Assembly (NCBI GenBank): GCA_018389105.1
Contig: JACATO010000334.1
Span: 682,001-746,000 of the forward strand
Direction of reading: 5' to 3'
DNA: 64,000 bases
Source of the DNA: Nautilus pompilius
Taxonomy: Eukaryota > Mollusca > Cephalopoda > Nautilida > Nautilidae
The position numbers and the translations under genes were made by a program. This document shows positions 36,154-49,100 of the stretch, piece after piece (the first letter of the stretch is position 1; each line of letters starts with the position of its first letter). The notes beneath the pieces were generated by a model. That model was given only the letters and a program-made list of their open reading frames with translations. It did not search any database and was not told the origin of the DNA.

Positions 36154-37428
36154 CGGAGGCCCGAAGGGAGGTACACGCGGTCGACATTTCCGAAATGGCG
36201 ATGCTGAGAAGAACGCTATTTTTTCAATGGCCGCGTAGCAAGAAGAAAAAAAACTTGGTTTTTGCCGTAACGACGTAGTCGCACTTGAGTGTGTAGTAGA
36301 AACAATGGTTCTGTCGTATTTGAGAAAAAGAGAGAGCAAGCATTACTTTTAGAGGTGCCTCGTATAATGGAGTTGGATTAATCGAGACGAAGGAAGACAG
36401 TTGAACCGTTTACGCAAGTAGACCAGTCAGCCCCGGTATTTTCGTATTTGCATCAGAGCGATCTAAGCGATAAACGGAATCCATGCTGGATTATCATTCC
36501 ACGATTGCATCGTCTGGACGGGGTTTGTAGTCATGGCGCATTCCGCGAATCGTCCACCATCTCTCGGATTTGTTGTACGCAGTCCTGCTCGATCGTTCCT
36601 GGTACCAGTAAATAAGATTATTAATCTTTGCATTCGTCTGACCATCGATTTTAGCTTATCCCAGTCGATTGGAACGCAAATATATCTATTACTATATAAG
36701 AGAAGTAGCGGAGACCTGAGAATATCGATGGTGACCTGGAGCGGCCACCCGACTCTTTCCCGAAGACAGGACGATTTTATTTTTCTAGATGCTGGTGTCT
36801 GAACGCTTACTCTCTTAATGGTTCTTGCAAATGTAACCATCTTCGATCTTCAGAGACAGTTACAGGAAAAATAACCTCTGCTTCCGGCGAAATGTAAGGA
36901 AAGTTAGTAACTGAGCTGTGCAATAATTAGACTTCACAGATATGGAGACAAATGTAGACATTTTGAGATTATCGAAACTTTTATTTACAAGAACACAATT
37001 TTTTTTTCTAATTGTCTTTTAATTACTTTCAGGGCTTAACAAATTCCTACACATTTTGTAAGAATCACCAGAGTATAATTAGTAAGTTTTGGTTTCAATG
37101 CTAAAAGTACTGATAAAATTTACCAAATGCAAAATGTAAATTACTTCATAAATTGTTATCACATCATTGCTTTGGAGGTCGCCATCTTGTGTCGTTTCGC
37201 TCTTTTAGAACGAAAGTTAAAATTGTGACGAAAGAAACCATAAGAATCCAATACAGCGATGCCATCTTGCGTGATGTTGTTCGTGCTATTCTTGAGAGGA
37301 GAGCGAACGGAACGGAAAAGTATGTAAGCTTAACATTTACTAGAATAATCCTGAAAAAGGAATCGATGTAGGAGATTATTTTTAAAAAGCCAAACATTTA
37401 GAGAGTAAATTAGACCTGTTTGTCAGCA
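36154..37428. other. No gene supported
   Basis: Frames on both strands (36463-36840, 37153-37397) lack recognisable domains. Confidence 0.45.
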
Positions 37429-37506
37429 GATCAATATTCAATTAATTCCCTGTTGATCAATATTCAATTAATTCCCTGTTGATCAATATTCAATTAATTC
37501 CCTGTT
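37429..37506. repeat. 26-bp direct repeat, three identical copies
   Basis: The unit GATCAATATTCAATTAATTC plus CCTGTT occurs at 37429, 37455 and 37481 with no difference. Confidence 0.97.
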
Positions 37507-37826
37507 TACTTGTGGCTTACCTGTCATTCATTGCTGTTCGCATTTTTCATAAAGTAATATAATCAGCTTTGTTCAGTCACAATAATTACACACAGGAATA
37601 CTGCTAAGTCAGTAAAGAAATGCTTTTTCTGTCAGTAGATATACAGTACAGATATATACAGTAGGTAAATTATTCACTAGGATCAGCTTTTGATTTCAGG
37701 ATACATGGCTCCACTGTCTCAAAAGGGCATATAAGATCAATGAATACTAATCAGAAGAGGTTTTAAACTGGCCTTTACTGCTGGATTTTTTTATTTCAAA
37801 TAAATCAACGAAAATATCAGGCCGTT

Positions 37827-39081
37827 TTTACAAAAGTTTCGTGGGTTTTTATATTATGTTAATATGGGGTTCATTTTTTGCATGCTTGTGAAGGTGTGTG
37901 AAGATAAGTTATATATCGTTTTGTAGCATGTGCTTTAGAATACATAATGCAAAAACCTACCTTTTTAAAAATCATCAAATGGATATTCCTTTCAGGGTTC
38001 TAAGTGAAACATGGATAGAAAAGTTTTTCGTGCCATATTCCTTCACGAGTTCAAACTAGGCCAAAGTGAGCAAGGCAACTCATAACATTAAGCAAGCATG
38101 GGATGAGGACACAGCAAGTGAGCGCACAGTACAATGATGGTTTGCAAAGTTTTGATCAGATGTGAGCTTCGAAGATAAGGAACATAGCAGACGTCCTTCC
38201 AGCTGTGATGACGACCGTCTGAAAGCTTCAGTTGAAGCCGATCCAAGAAAAACAGTGCGAAAAATTGATGGAGAGCTTGACGTGAGCACTGCAACTGCTT
38301 CCCGGCATCTTGACGCAATCGGAAAGGTGAAAAGGTTTGACAGGTGGGTGACCCACGAGTGAATGAACAACAACAAAATCTCGGTTGGAGATCTGCTCTT
38401 CGCTTGTAATAAGAAACAAAAATGAACATTTCTTGACCGAATCGTAACGTGTGATGATAAATGGATCCTTTAGGACGATCGAAAACGATCAGCACAGTGG
38501 CTCCACCGAGACAAGGTGCCTATCCACATTCCAAAAACCAGCCTCCACCCAAAGAAGATCATGGTCACTGTCTGGTGGACTGCAACTGGTATCATCCACT
38601 ATAACATCTTGCAGCCTGGTGAAACCATCACAGCTGAAAGGTACTGTCGTGAATTAAACGTTGTTCATCAGAAACTCTCCAAACGACAGCCGGCATTGGT
38701 GAATCAAAGAGGCCCAATCCTACTCCACAACAATGCTCATCCTCGTGTTGCAAAAGTGACTCTTCAGAAACCGAACAGGTCAGGGTATGAAGTCCTTCCT
38801 CACCCAGCCTATTCGCCAGAACTTTCGCCCACAGACTATCCATATGAAATCCTTCTCCAACCAAGCAGCAATTGAAACTGCCTTCCAACAGTTTATCGAC
38901 TCCATAAATCCGGATTTTTTTTTCAAAATGATATAAATTCGCTTGTAACTCGTTGGCAGAAGTGTACTGGTTGTAATGGAACTGACTGTGATTAATAAAC
39001 TTCACGTACGGCAACGATATGAAGTTTCGTTGTTGCTGTAAAAAATTTTTTTTAAAAAACCCGGCAAAACGTTTGTGACGA
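37827..39081 (+). mobile_element. Near full-length mariner transposon with both inverted repeats
   Basis: The left end contains ACAAAAGTTTCGTGGGTTTT (about 37830-37849). The reverse complement of the right end (about 39050-39076) reads ACAAACGTTTTGCCGGGTTT, an imperfect inverted repeat. The 1.25-kb length and a transposase between the ends fit mariner. Exact tips and the TA target duplication were not resolved. Confidence 0.8.
38011..38990 (+). pseudogene. Mariner transposase (SETMAR/Hsmar1-like), inactivated
   Basis: The frame starts at ATG 38011 (MDRKVFRAIFLHEFKLG) and shifts soon after. Recognisable mariner blocks follow: DLRKTVRKIDG-like helix-turn-helix region near 38240, WVTHE followed by a stop near 38345, FLDRIVTCDDKWIL near 38430-38470 (first catalytic Asp), HPKKIMVTVWW near 38550, GPILLHNNAHPRVA near 38715-38755 where the second catalytic Asp (HDNARPH) has become Asn, HPAYSPELSPTDY near 38800 (third Asp kept), and LVTRWQKCTGCNG near 38945. 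The wording is closest by eye to the Hsmar1/cecropia-type mariners. At least two frameshifts, several stops and the D-to-N change make it non-functional. Confidence 0.85.
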
Positions 39082-40279
39082 CGATCTGATGATGCCAGAA
39101 TACTGACTATATTCCTGTTACACACGAAGTTTGCTTTAAAAAAAGTTCCAGGATTATTCGGCATGGTGTGCCGGCTCTTAACGAACAAACAAAACAGCAT
39201 CAACATTATTACCAGCTGCAATCTACAGAAGAAGATGCTGCTATTTTGCAGCAAACGTTACCGTCTGTAACGGTCTTCAAAAGAGTCTTAAGAGACATCT
39301 GGGGAACAACAGTGAATTGGAAATAGTTAGATTCTATCGGTTCTTTTTCACAAGGTACTCAAAATAAAACACATTGAATTATGACAAGCAGGTACTGGAT
39401 TATCCGCCAGTCTCCCCCTTTAAACAAATATTGGCTCTAATTGTTTGAATTGTTTTGACTTTTCAAACAATCCCAGGCGTACAAAATACAACATTTTGGA
39501 TGTTTTAAAATTTATATTAGCTCAACCTATGCTACGTGTAGACAAAGGGAATCAAAAGGATTTATTGTCGGACTCCATAAAAAAATTGATATCTGACTCA
39601 ATTACTATTTTAATATTTCATATAATTAAAACGTTAAATAAAAGAAATTTAAATTGCTCGCACATCGGTGATGCCGAGAACTGTAAAGGGTTAAAGAATA
39701 ACAACTTCTCGAACCTTTAGCTCGGAAAAAAAAAACACACAGGTTAAATGTAAATACAATATCTCGCCCCGATGATTCCCCTGGATATTCTGAGGGGACG
39801 CCTTAAGTTACCTAACATGCCCGTAAATTCTCCGATACTCCTGCAAATATTCTAAACCGAAGTTCACGTGTTAAGGAACCTTACCAACTAAATGGGTTCC
39901 CAAGGATACAATAGGATATTTACGAGATCGTGTAGGGGGGGGCAATAATTGGCCCTACGGCCATGTTAAGTAACCCAGGTACTGGAGAGGACCTGACAGC
40001 CACGTCGGAACATTCAGGGAACTAACTGTAGCCGACTTCCCGGATCCGTATCGGAATTTCGCGGGATAATATATATATATATAATTTAAATAAATTTTAC
40101 TTTCAAATGTGGAATGGAAGAGAGCAGATTGCTTGTTGACAGAAGCGGAATAGAGATGTTTAACCGCTCGAGGTTCTTTGATCTGCTGATCTGTTTCCGC
40201 CGGTGTTACCCCGACCCCGACCCCGGCGTCGACGTCAGTCACGGGTACGGGGGCCAGTTAGGGTTAGCAAGAGTACTAA
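39082..40279. other. No gene seen
   Basis: AT-rich unique sequence with a (TA)n tract at about 40069-40082. A GTTAGGGTTAG word at about 40257-40267 is too short to call telomeric. Confidence 0.5.
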
Positions 40280-40300
40280 GACACACACACACACACACAC
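40280..40300. repeat. (CA)n microsatellite
   Basis: Short pure AC run. Confidence 0.95.
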
Positions 40301-40812
40301 CGGGGAGCGCTCCAGGAGACTCGCTCAGCAGTGGCTCCAAGGCAGGCAGGCTGAGAGATTTCAGTAAATAACTAAGGATAAACTCTTGGACAGGTTCTGC
40401 GCCCCCCCCCTGGCCCCAGTTCTCTTAAGTTCTATTTAAGAAGCTTTTAAGGTTAATCACTTGTTGCGCTCGGAGCAGCTGCTGGCTTAAGACTATATGC
40501 GCATAGTTCTGGTAATTTCGCTCTTACATGTTTTCAGGCAGGATGTTTTCTTTAAAAGTCTGGTAATTATCCCGTGCTGACCGAGTCTGCGGAGGGGTTA
40601 GGGTTTTTAGGAGATAATTTCTTAACGCTTCTTTGATGACATATTCTAGAAATTCGCTATCGATCTTAAACCGACTGGTGCATTTGTTTACACGAGCGGG
40701 CTGCTGGGTGGGGGGCTCGGGCGTGGGGGTATCTAGTGGGTAAATAGGTAAAAGATCGAGGGGTTTAGCTCATGCCAAAAGTTTCTTTTAATATTTGGAG
40801 GAGATTCTCCCC
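40301..40812. other. No gene seen
   Basis: Contains C and G homopolymers and a GGGGTTAGGGTTTTTAGG word near 40594; nothing else supported. Confidence 0.5.
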
Positions 40813-42302
40813 ATCACGCTCCACCGCGGGTCCCCCGCCCATCACTCGCCATCGCGCGCCATCGCCGCGCTCGCCCGCCCATCACTACCGAGCACGCTCC
40901 ATCTCTTTCGCCCGCCCAGTACGCGCCAGCTCGGGCGCCCATCACGCCCCATCACGATCCATCTCGCGCCCTCCCATCACTACCTATCACTCTCCATCTC
41001 TGCGTCTGCGGCCCATCACGCGCCAGCGCTCGCCCTCCTCAGCACTACCTAGCACGCGCCATCGGGGCGCCCGCCCATGACTCGCCATCTCGCGCGGGCG
41101 CCCATCACTCCCCAGCACGCTCCAGCTCGCCCCTCCCATCACGCCTAGCACGCTCCAGCGCTCGCGGTCTCCCAGCATCCCCATCACTCTCCATCGCTCT
41201 CACGCCCATCACTCTCCAGCTCTCTCGCCGCCCATTACTCGCCCGCTCGCCCTCCCATCACTACTCTATCACTCTCCATCTCTTTCTCCCGCCCTCTCTC
41301 CATCAGCGCGCTCTTTCGCCCATCACGCCCCAGCACTCTCCATCGCTCTCCCTCCCATCTCTCGCATCGCGCTCTCCCGCCCCATCACTCCCAATCACTC
41401 TCCATCTCTCTCTCTCCCTCCCATCACTACCTATCACTCTCCATCTCTCTCGCCACATCACTACCTATCTCGTTCGCCCCCCCCCACACTCGCCTCCATC
41501 GCTCTCTCTCCAGCCAATCTACTACCGATCACGCTCCATCCCTTTCTCCCCTCCCATCACTCGCCATCTCTCTCCCTCCCATCACTCTCCATCTCTCTCT
41601 CTCTCACTTTCTCCCTCCCATCACGCTCCATCTCTCTCTCTGGTGTACTAACGTCATCTCTCTCCTCTCCGCCCATCACTACCTATCACTCTCCATCTCT
41701 TTCTCCCTCCCATTACTCTCCATCTCTCTCTTTCTCCCATCACTCCCCATCACTCTCCATCTCTCTCCCTCCCCGCACTCCCTATCCGCTCTCTCGCGCT
41801 TTCTCCCATCACTCCCCATCACGCGCCAGCTGGCACGCCCATCACTCTCCATCTCTCTCGCCCGCCCAGTACTCTCCATCTCTCTCCCTCCCATCACTAC
41901 CTATCACTCTCCATCTCTTTCTCCCTCCCATCTCTCTCCATCTCTCTCTTTCTCCCATCACTCCCCATCACTCTCCATCTCTCTCCCTCCCATCTCTCTC
42001 CATCTCTCTCTCCCTCCCATCACTCCCAATCACTCTCCATCTCTCTCTCTCCCTCCCATCACTACCTATCACTCTCCATCTCTCTCTCCACATCACTACC
42101 TATCTCTTTCTCCCCTCCCATCACTCTCCTCCATCTCTCTCTCTCCATCCCATCACTACCTATCACTCTCCATCCCTTTCTCCCCTCCCATCACTCTCCA
42201 TCTCTCTCCCTCCCATCACTCTCCATCTCTCTCTCTCTCACTTTCTCCCTCCCATCACTCTCCATCTCTCTCTGTGTGTGTACTAACGTCATCTCTCTCT
42301 CT
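40813..42302. repeat. CCCATCAC/CTCTCC satellite with higher-order structure
   Basis: About 1.5 kb built from words such as CCCATCACTACCTATCACTC, CTCCATCTCTTTCTCCCTCC and CCATCTCTCTC. A stretch of about 120 bases at 41530-41660 is nearly repeated at 42160-42303, about 625 bases away. Both end in GTACTAACGTCATCTCTCTC, so the array is linked to the TGACGTCA family. Units on the left carry G where the right-hand consensus has T (CACGCTCC for CACTCTCC, CCAGC for CCATC). Confidence 0.9.
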
Positions 42303-42790
42303 CTAAATATTACACCGTCAAATTAAAAAAAAAAAAAATAGAATTTGTCCAAGGAAATAAGTTCCTTGCCCCCTTTTAATCCCTTGACTGTATATTTTAA
42401 AGCTCTTATTGTTTTGTAATGAAGTGTTGCCTGTCTTTTGTTCTTTTAAGCTCCAGTCAGCAAACTCAGGCTAGTATCGATGACTTCGTATTGGAAAAAG
42501 ACAAATCGAACGTAATACTATTTGATTCAAACGACGATTAGATCGCAGAATCTACTGGATTATCATTACAGTCTGTCATCGTCAACTGTAGTTGTCCACG
42601 GTCCGGATCTGCAGTGTGAAGGACGATTTTAAGGTGACACCGATTTAAAAAAAAAAAAAAAGCACTTGTTTGCCGTAACCGTGTTGCCATGGCATCGAAC
42701 TTACAAAACTGCTTTACTAAGTCTATGATCTGTGCGTGTAAACACACGCCGCCGTGTGGCAGAGGTTGCGTGTTTTACTGAAGCACCGGC
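42303..42790. other. Spacer upstream of the TRAF7-like gene
   Basis: Two A homopolymers (about 42327 and 42648). No coding feature is supported on either strand. It probably includes the proximal promoter. Confidence 0.45.
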
Positions 42791-42796
42791 TATAAA
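42791..42796 (+). promoter_or_regulatory. Candidate TATA box of the TRAF7-like gene
   Basis: TATAAA stands in a locally GC-richer context about 150 bases before the chosen start codon. A start of transcription about 30 bases downstream (near 42821) would give a 120-base leader. This is a positional inference only; a spliced leader or upstream non-coding exon cannot be excluded. Confidence 0.3.
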
Positions 42797-42943
42797 CGCA
42801 CAGTACACGCATGACCACCTTTCTTATCCATCGGCCATGTGACTTCGTGTATTCGGCTTCCTGTGTTCCAATTACCCGTGAACCCGGAACACGGTCGCCA
42901 GACCCAACAACCACCTGTCACGCTCGCACTACAAACACGTGAA

Positions 42944-43140
42944 ATGGATTCTCGTCCGTTGACCAAGTTTGTAGAAGAACCGAGCAGCCACCTCAAGTGT
43001 TTCGCCTGTGCCCTGGTATATTCGGACCCCGTGATCAACGTGCGGTGCGGCCACACCTTCTGCAGGAAGTGCATCTTTAACTTCGCCAGCTGCCCGGTGG
43101 ACGGCCAGCACTGTGACACCAGCCAGCTGGTGGTCAACAG
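42944..43140 (+). CDS. TRAF7-like exon 1: RING finger
   Basis: Residues 1-66. FVEEPSSHLKCFACALVY leads into CGHTFCRKC and CPVD. All eight RING zinc ligands are present, with the final Asp that is usual for TRAF RINGs, so the E2-binding fold should be intact. Donor is AACAG/GTTGGT, phase 2. Confidence 0.9.
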
Positions 43141-46100
43141 GTTGGTTGGTTGGGCGGGATGTCCGAATCAAAGCCACAGTTTTACTATTATTACTATATA
43201 TCTTCGTAACCAATTAATACTATAGTCAATCATTTCCTTACAAACAGACACATGCCTCATTTTTTTTTTTGAAAATATGCAATACACTACAGTTAATATC
43301 TAATGTGGGTATTAGTAATCATTTGGAACTTACTAAGCGTTAACATAGTAAATATTGTATCTGTTTATAAGAAAACGGACTTATGTAAAGGAAGCTCGGG
43401 ACCATAGATATCATGCATCTCCAAATAACTTCTGTTCTTAAAGGGGTCGTTTTTGAAAACTTTCGAAGCAGTTAAAAAGTTACGTGGTTTTCTAAAGTTC
43501 TTCTCTCACTTCTAACATCAGCAGTTAAAGAGCAGAAGCTTGTTAGCTTTATTATGGAAAAAATGTACATTTAACCAGGTTTTTGTTAAAAAAAAAATAC
43601 AAAAACAGAAAACTATTTAGCCACATGAGCCTCAACAAAACAGTTAATTTACTCAGGTTGAAAAGCCCCCTTTCTATTATTTCATTAACTTTGTTGTTTA
43701 TAAAGGTTTAATCACCTTTACTTCAGCTTTAATGACTGACATAAGGAAAACAAATTGACTTTAATCTACCATTCATATTTAATGTTGAATAAACACCTTC
43801 TAAAGATTATCTTTTGCTGAATTTTTATCTGTTGAAAGTTTTTTTTCCATCATCACCCCCCCAAAAGTATGATACAAACATACTAGTGTATTTAGTAGTT
43901 TTAAGGCATTCTTGATATTGGTACAAACATACTAGGTATTTTAGTAGTTTTAAGGCATTCTTGATATTGGTACAAACATACTAGTGTATTTAGTAGTTTA
44001 AGGCATTCTTGATATTGGTACAAACATACTAGTGTATTTAGTAGTTTTAAGGCATTCTTGATATTGGTACAAACATACTAGTGTATTTAGTAGTTTTAAG
44101 GCATTCTTGATATTGGTACAAACATACTAGTGTATTTAGTAGTTTTAAGGCATTCTTGGTATTGGTACAAACATACTAGTGTATTTAATAGTTCAAGGCA
44201 TTCTTGATATTGGTACAAACATACTAGTGTATTTAGTAGTTTTAAGGTCTTGATATTGGTACAAACATACTAGTGTATTTAGTAGTTTTAAGGCATTCTT
44301 GATATTGGTACAAACATACTAGTGTATTTAATAGTTCAAGGCATTCTTGATATTGGTACAAACATACTAGTGTACTTAGTAGTTTTAAGGCATTCTTGAT
44401 ATTGGTACAAACATACTAGTGTATTTAGTAGTTTTAAGGCATTCTTGATATTGGTACAAACATACTAGTGTATTTAATAGTTCAAGGCATTCTTGATATT
44501 GGTACAAACATACTAGTGTACTTAGTAGTTTTAAGGCATTCTTGATATTGGTACAAAACATACTAGTGTATTAATGTTCTAAAGGCATTTCTTGTATTGG
44601 TACAAACATACTAGTGTATTTAGTTGTTTTAGTAGTTTTAAGGCATTCTTGATATTGGTACAAACATTACTAAAGTCCTTGTTTAGTAGTTTTTAAGGTC
44701 TTGATATTGGTACAAACATACTAGTGTATTAGAGTAGGTTTTCAGGCATTCTTGATATTGGTACAAACATACTAGTGATTTAGTAGTTTTAAGGCATTCT
44801 TGATATTGTACAAACATATAGTGTATTTAATAGTTCAAGGCATTTGGTATTAGTGTTTGTTTATTCTCTGTACCTTCCTACGCCATCTGTATCTTTACTA
44901 AAGTAGGGACTTTATGACTATGTTAGAGTTTGTGAGTGGTTAAGACTGGAAAGATAACTGGTGATTAGTTTTGGGTTTTTTCCATCACATTATCAGTGGG
45001 GTTGATTTATTTTAGAAGTTACAAAAAGACCCTAATCAGTGAAGAGAAATAGCTGTCAGTATGAGTCTTACATTGACACATAATATCATTCTCTTTGTTT
45101 TTGGTCTTAGCCACTTTTCTTAGTAATTTATTCCACTCGTTAACATTTCTATTATTAAAAGTTATTTCCTGATATCTAACCCACTCTGCTGTGATCTTAG
45201 CTAATTTGCAGATATGCCCCCTAGTATTAGTAACTGTAGATAACAAAAAAATTTGTTCCCTACCTCTACTACTAGTAATATGGTGATGGAAAAAGCCCCA
45301 TAGTAACCTTTTCTGTAACTTGTGAAAAGTTATTCAGTTTCAGTCATCATGTTACTATTACAGCAACTAATAATTTTCAGTATTAAACTAAACTTACAGG
45401 AGAATATACTAATCAATGCTGCACCCATGTACACCACTGGCATGTGCTTTTGAAAGCAGCATTTGTGCTATTTTATTTTTATTTTACCAGATTAGTGGTT
45501 GGCCAGATTGAAGACCTGCTAATACACTGTCAGTATGGTATAAAATGGCAGGAGAAAGAGCTTGTAGTTGACCCTGCCGGCTGCTCAGAAGTCATTCCGT
45601 TAGGTACTGTTTTCTGTTTATAATGCCATTCTTCTTTCAAATATTTCCAGTAAAACATGCAGTGGTCAGAAGTTAAATCATTACGCTTAAATACATGAGG
45701 AAAGGCAGATGAGGATTTAGCCTTTTTTTGCATTGACAATAACTGTACAGTAGCTTTGCCTAATTAATATTCACTGACAAAACTAATTAACTCTTCTTTT
45801 TTTCAAACTATCTTGAGATAATTACTCAAGCTTTTATTATATAACCTCTTGCGAATCCTTAACAGCAACTCGGTTATTTTTTTTCACTGTACCATCATAT
45901 TCTCTCATGCCTTCTGTATCCACCACTACTGATATTTAGTTAGGTATATTCTTATAGCTAAAAGCTATATGATGGCATCGTTGTAAGTTGGTTATTTATA
46001 CCTTAGATGTGTGTGTGTGTGTGTGTGCATTATTTCATTAAAGTCTAAATAGTGTATACTCCATGTGAGAGGCCTGTGGCAGTGAAAAGTGATAAATTGA

Positions 46101-49100
46101 AAGTTAAAATTGGGCACAAGAAAGAAATCTTCCATAGCTGCTTTTACTTCTAGTTTCTGTTTAGTACTGTTCAGATATGTGTAGTCTAGTCATAGTTACA
46201 GAATATTTCCCTAAATAGATTGTATCCCTGTAACTAATTATAGATATTTATTTTGTCATTTTATCGGAATTAGGAGAAATTTCAGATTTTACCACTCTAA
46301 AATTTTCTTTTTTTGTCTACAAACACATCTAAGGTTATATATGTCAGAAATGATGCGGATACCTTATCTAATTATTATTCAACTTGAAGAAAAATGACTT
46401 TGTTGTTGAAGAAATCGAAAAAGTGTTATGGTTTGCCATGCCACGCCACGCCAAAGGAGAAAAGTGATGAAACAGGGCCAGCCTTTCTCGTAGTGCAAAA
46501 AGACTTGAAAGGAATACATTGCCATTCAGCATGGAGGCAACACGGACATGTTTTCCTTCCATCCATTTGTATCAGTCTCAGATGAAGTCTGTTTTAAAAT
46601 CTTAATGACAAAACGTGGAACTTATTTAATGTTTAAACAGAGAACAAAGTTAAGCGCTGAAAAAATGTTACTTAGTTTGAATTTTGCAGGCAGAAGAGCT
46701 GAGCATGAGAGTCAGTGTAGCAATGCCTTGTTTTCTTGTCAAAATAACACATTGTGTGGATTATTCCGTAAATGTGAAATGGACCAACACATGCAGGTGT
46801 GTGCATATCATCCCTGTATATACAAATCCAAAGGTTAGTACATTGTAAAACATTGGCTAATTGCTTCAGGTGAAATGTTTAATCTGTTTGTTTTTTTTAA
46901 AATAAATTTTTTATTCTCACAAGTAGATAGGCGGAAATCAGTTTTCTCATGTAGAAATTTTGTAAGTATATTCTCCATGACTACGCCATCTACCATACAG
47001 CAGTTGACAAAGCAGCAACAGTATGGGAGATTAGATGTTATGATTGTTGCTTTGTCAGTTGCTAGATAGCAGATGCTGTGCTCCAAACCATCTAGTACTT
47101 GTATAATGACATGAGTCTGGCAAAAGATATTTAATCTTTTTGTTTATCTTTTGTCTGTAAATTGGGTATCTTAAGTATACATTAAAATCTTCTAGCTTTC
47201 ACATTTCTGCAGCAAGTACTATTGTAAACAACTTCCCTAGGCTTAACATTTCAGATTATGGTACTTGATGCTAGTATTTTAGCAAAAGCAAAATGTATTA
47301 GGTTTAAGTAGTTTAGTAGATTAAAGAACAATAAATGTTTTGTTGTTTATACTAATCACATATTTACTTTAATTTCTTCAGGCTGTGAATTCACCGGCAT
47401 CGCGAATGATGTACTCCAACATTCTATATCCTGCAGCTGCAGCAAGCTCACTAAAAACATTTGTGAATGTCAGCAACTCAAGGATGAGGTGAGAGTCAGC
47501 TTCATCTAGCGGAAAGCCATCATCATGAACCAACTACTAGAAACACTTGCACACAAAATGAAAAGAAAAGAATGGAAATACCAAATAAAAGATATTTCTA
47601 TAAGTGTTAAGGGGGATTTGCATTTAGTCAGGGTGGTTTACACTCTTTCACTAATGTCAACACTCATTACAACATCAAAAGGAATATTACAACCACCAGA
47701 TCATATCCATGAATGGCCCAGCTGACATTGTTTTGCTGGCCATCTTCAGTATTTTCTCCACTGACTCACCACTAGCCCTTCTGTTTATAAACTTATCTAT
47801 CGTTTCTCTAACTTTCCTTCTGCCAATGATTTTTTCTTTATATATGTACTGGAGCAAAATGGATTTGCACACCTCTGCTTTGTTCTGTGTAATGTTCTTC
47901 AGATTAGGAGTTTCTGTTGAAATTCAGCTCACCAATTAGCTCTTCCCAGCTTTCCCACATCAGATGGCATTTCTCTTGCTCTCTCAGTTCATTTGCAGGA
48001 ATTAGATGAGTGAATATTAGTTATGACGAGATCTGGATGCCTTGTCACTGAAGACAATCCATGCATACCTGGGCAGTGTATGGCTTAGCACTATTTTGGT
48101 TCTAATGTGAGATGATGGTTATTCATGAATAGCATGACATATGCAGCACCTCATCTCTGTAATGAATATAAGAATTGGGCTTTCAAAAGCTGCAAACCGA
48201 TACCACCTCAGACCATGAGGCTGCTATTTACTAATCTTGCTGTTTTCTCAAAAAAGCACTTTTTGAATTGTTCTTAATGTTAGAACACACACACACATGA
48301 TTCTGCTTGCTTTTACTGGTAAGCATAACTTTATTTTCTTTTCTGTTGCAGTCTTTGATAATGATGCTTCATCAAAACAAGACAGAAACATGGATATTGA
48401 TGTAACCCACAATAGCTTCTGCTCAGTGTACTTTTTTTGCCTTTTTCTTCATTTTATTATCATTTTCACAAAAAATTTTATAGTCAGAGATTAGGATGAT
48501 GATGGTCCGAATATAAAATTAGGAATTTGTCACATTTCCTGTTCGTGTAGTTAATATTTGTTACACAAAGAAAATGTATATGGAATTAATTTGTTGTTTT
48601 ATTTTGATTACAATAGTTCTCTGCTTGCTTACTGTTTTTTTTTTTTTTAGATTTTAATTAATTTATTTCATCACTGGCTTGAGAAAAAGCAACAAAGTCT
48701 CTGCTGACTGTTCTTGTATTATTTTAGATATGGAATCTACAACAGAAAAACAAAGAATTTAACGGACACTTAAATGTGTTGACCAATCAGATTAAGACTC
48801 TGGGGGACAAGAACAACAAGTTATCAGAACAGCTGGAAACGTGTACAAGGTGAGTTAGGCTTTATGAGTATAAGTATGCATGCTTATTACACTAGTGGTC
48901 TCACCATAAATATAATTTGTCAAACGTGAAGGACATTTTGATTGAAAAAAAAAAAGTCTTCAAGGGATTCTATAATGGCCATGCTGTGTATATTCTCATA
49001 ACTGTCTGGAGAAATAAACTTGATTCATGGGATATTTTGTAGATGAGTGCACAATTATGGCATCCAGTGTTCAACTAAATTTTAGTAAGGATTATAACTA

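Noticed and set aside
38628..39254. 208-codon minus-strand frame
   Set aside because: It is the antisense of the mariner transposase and its 3' flank; no independent coding evidence.
40255..40612. Telomere-like TTAGGG words
   Set aside because: Only one or two degenerate copies at each site; far too few for an interstitial telomeric repeat.
42839..42943. N-terminal extension of the TRAF7-like protein
   Set aside because: The frame is open back to 42815 but has no ATG before 42944; position 42839 is GTG, and an in-frame stop lies at 42812.
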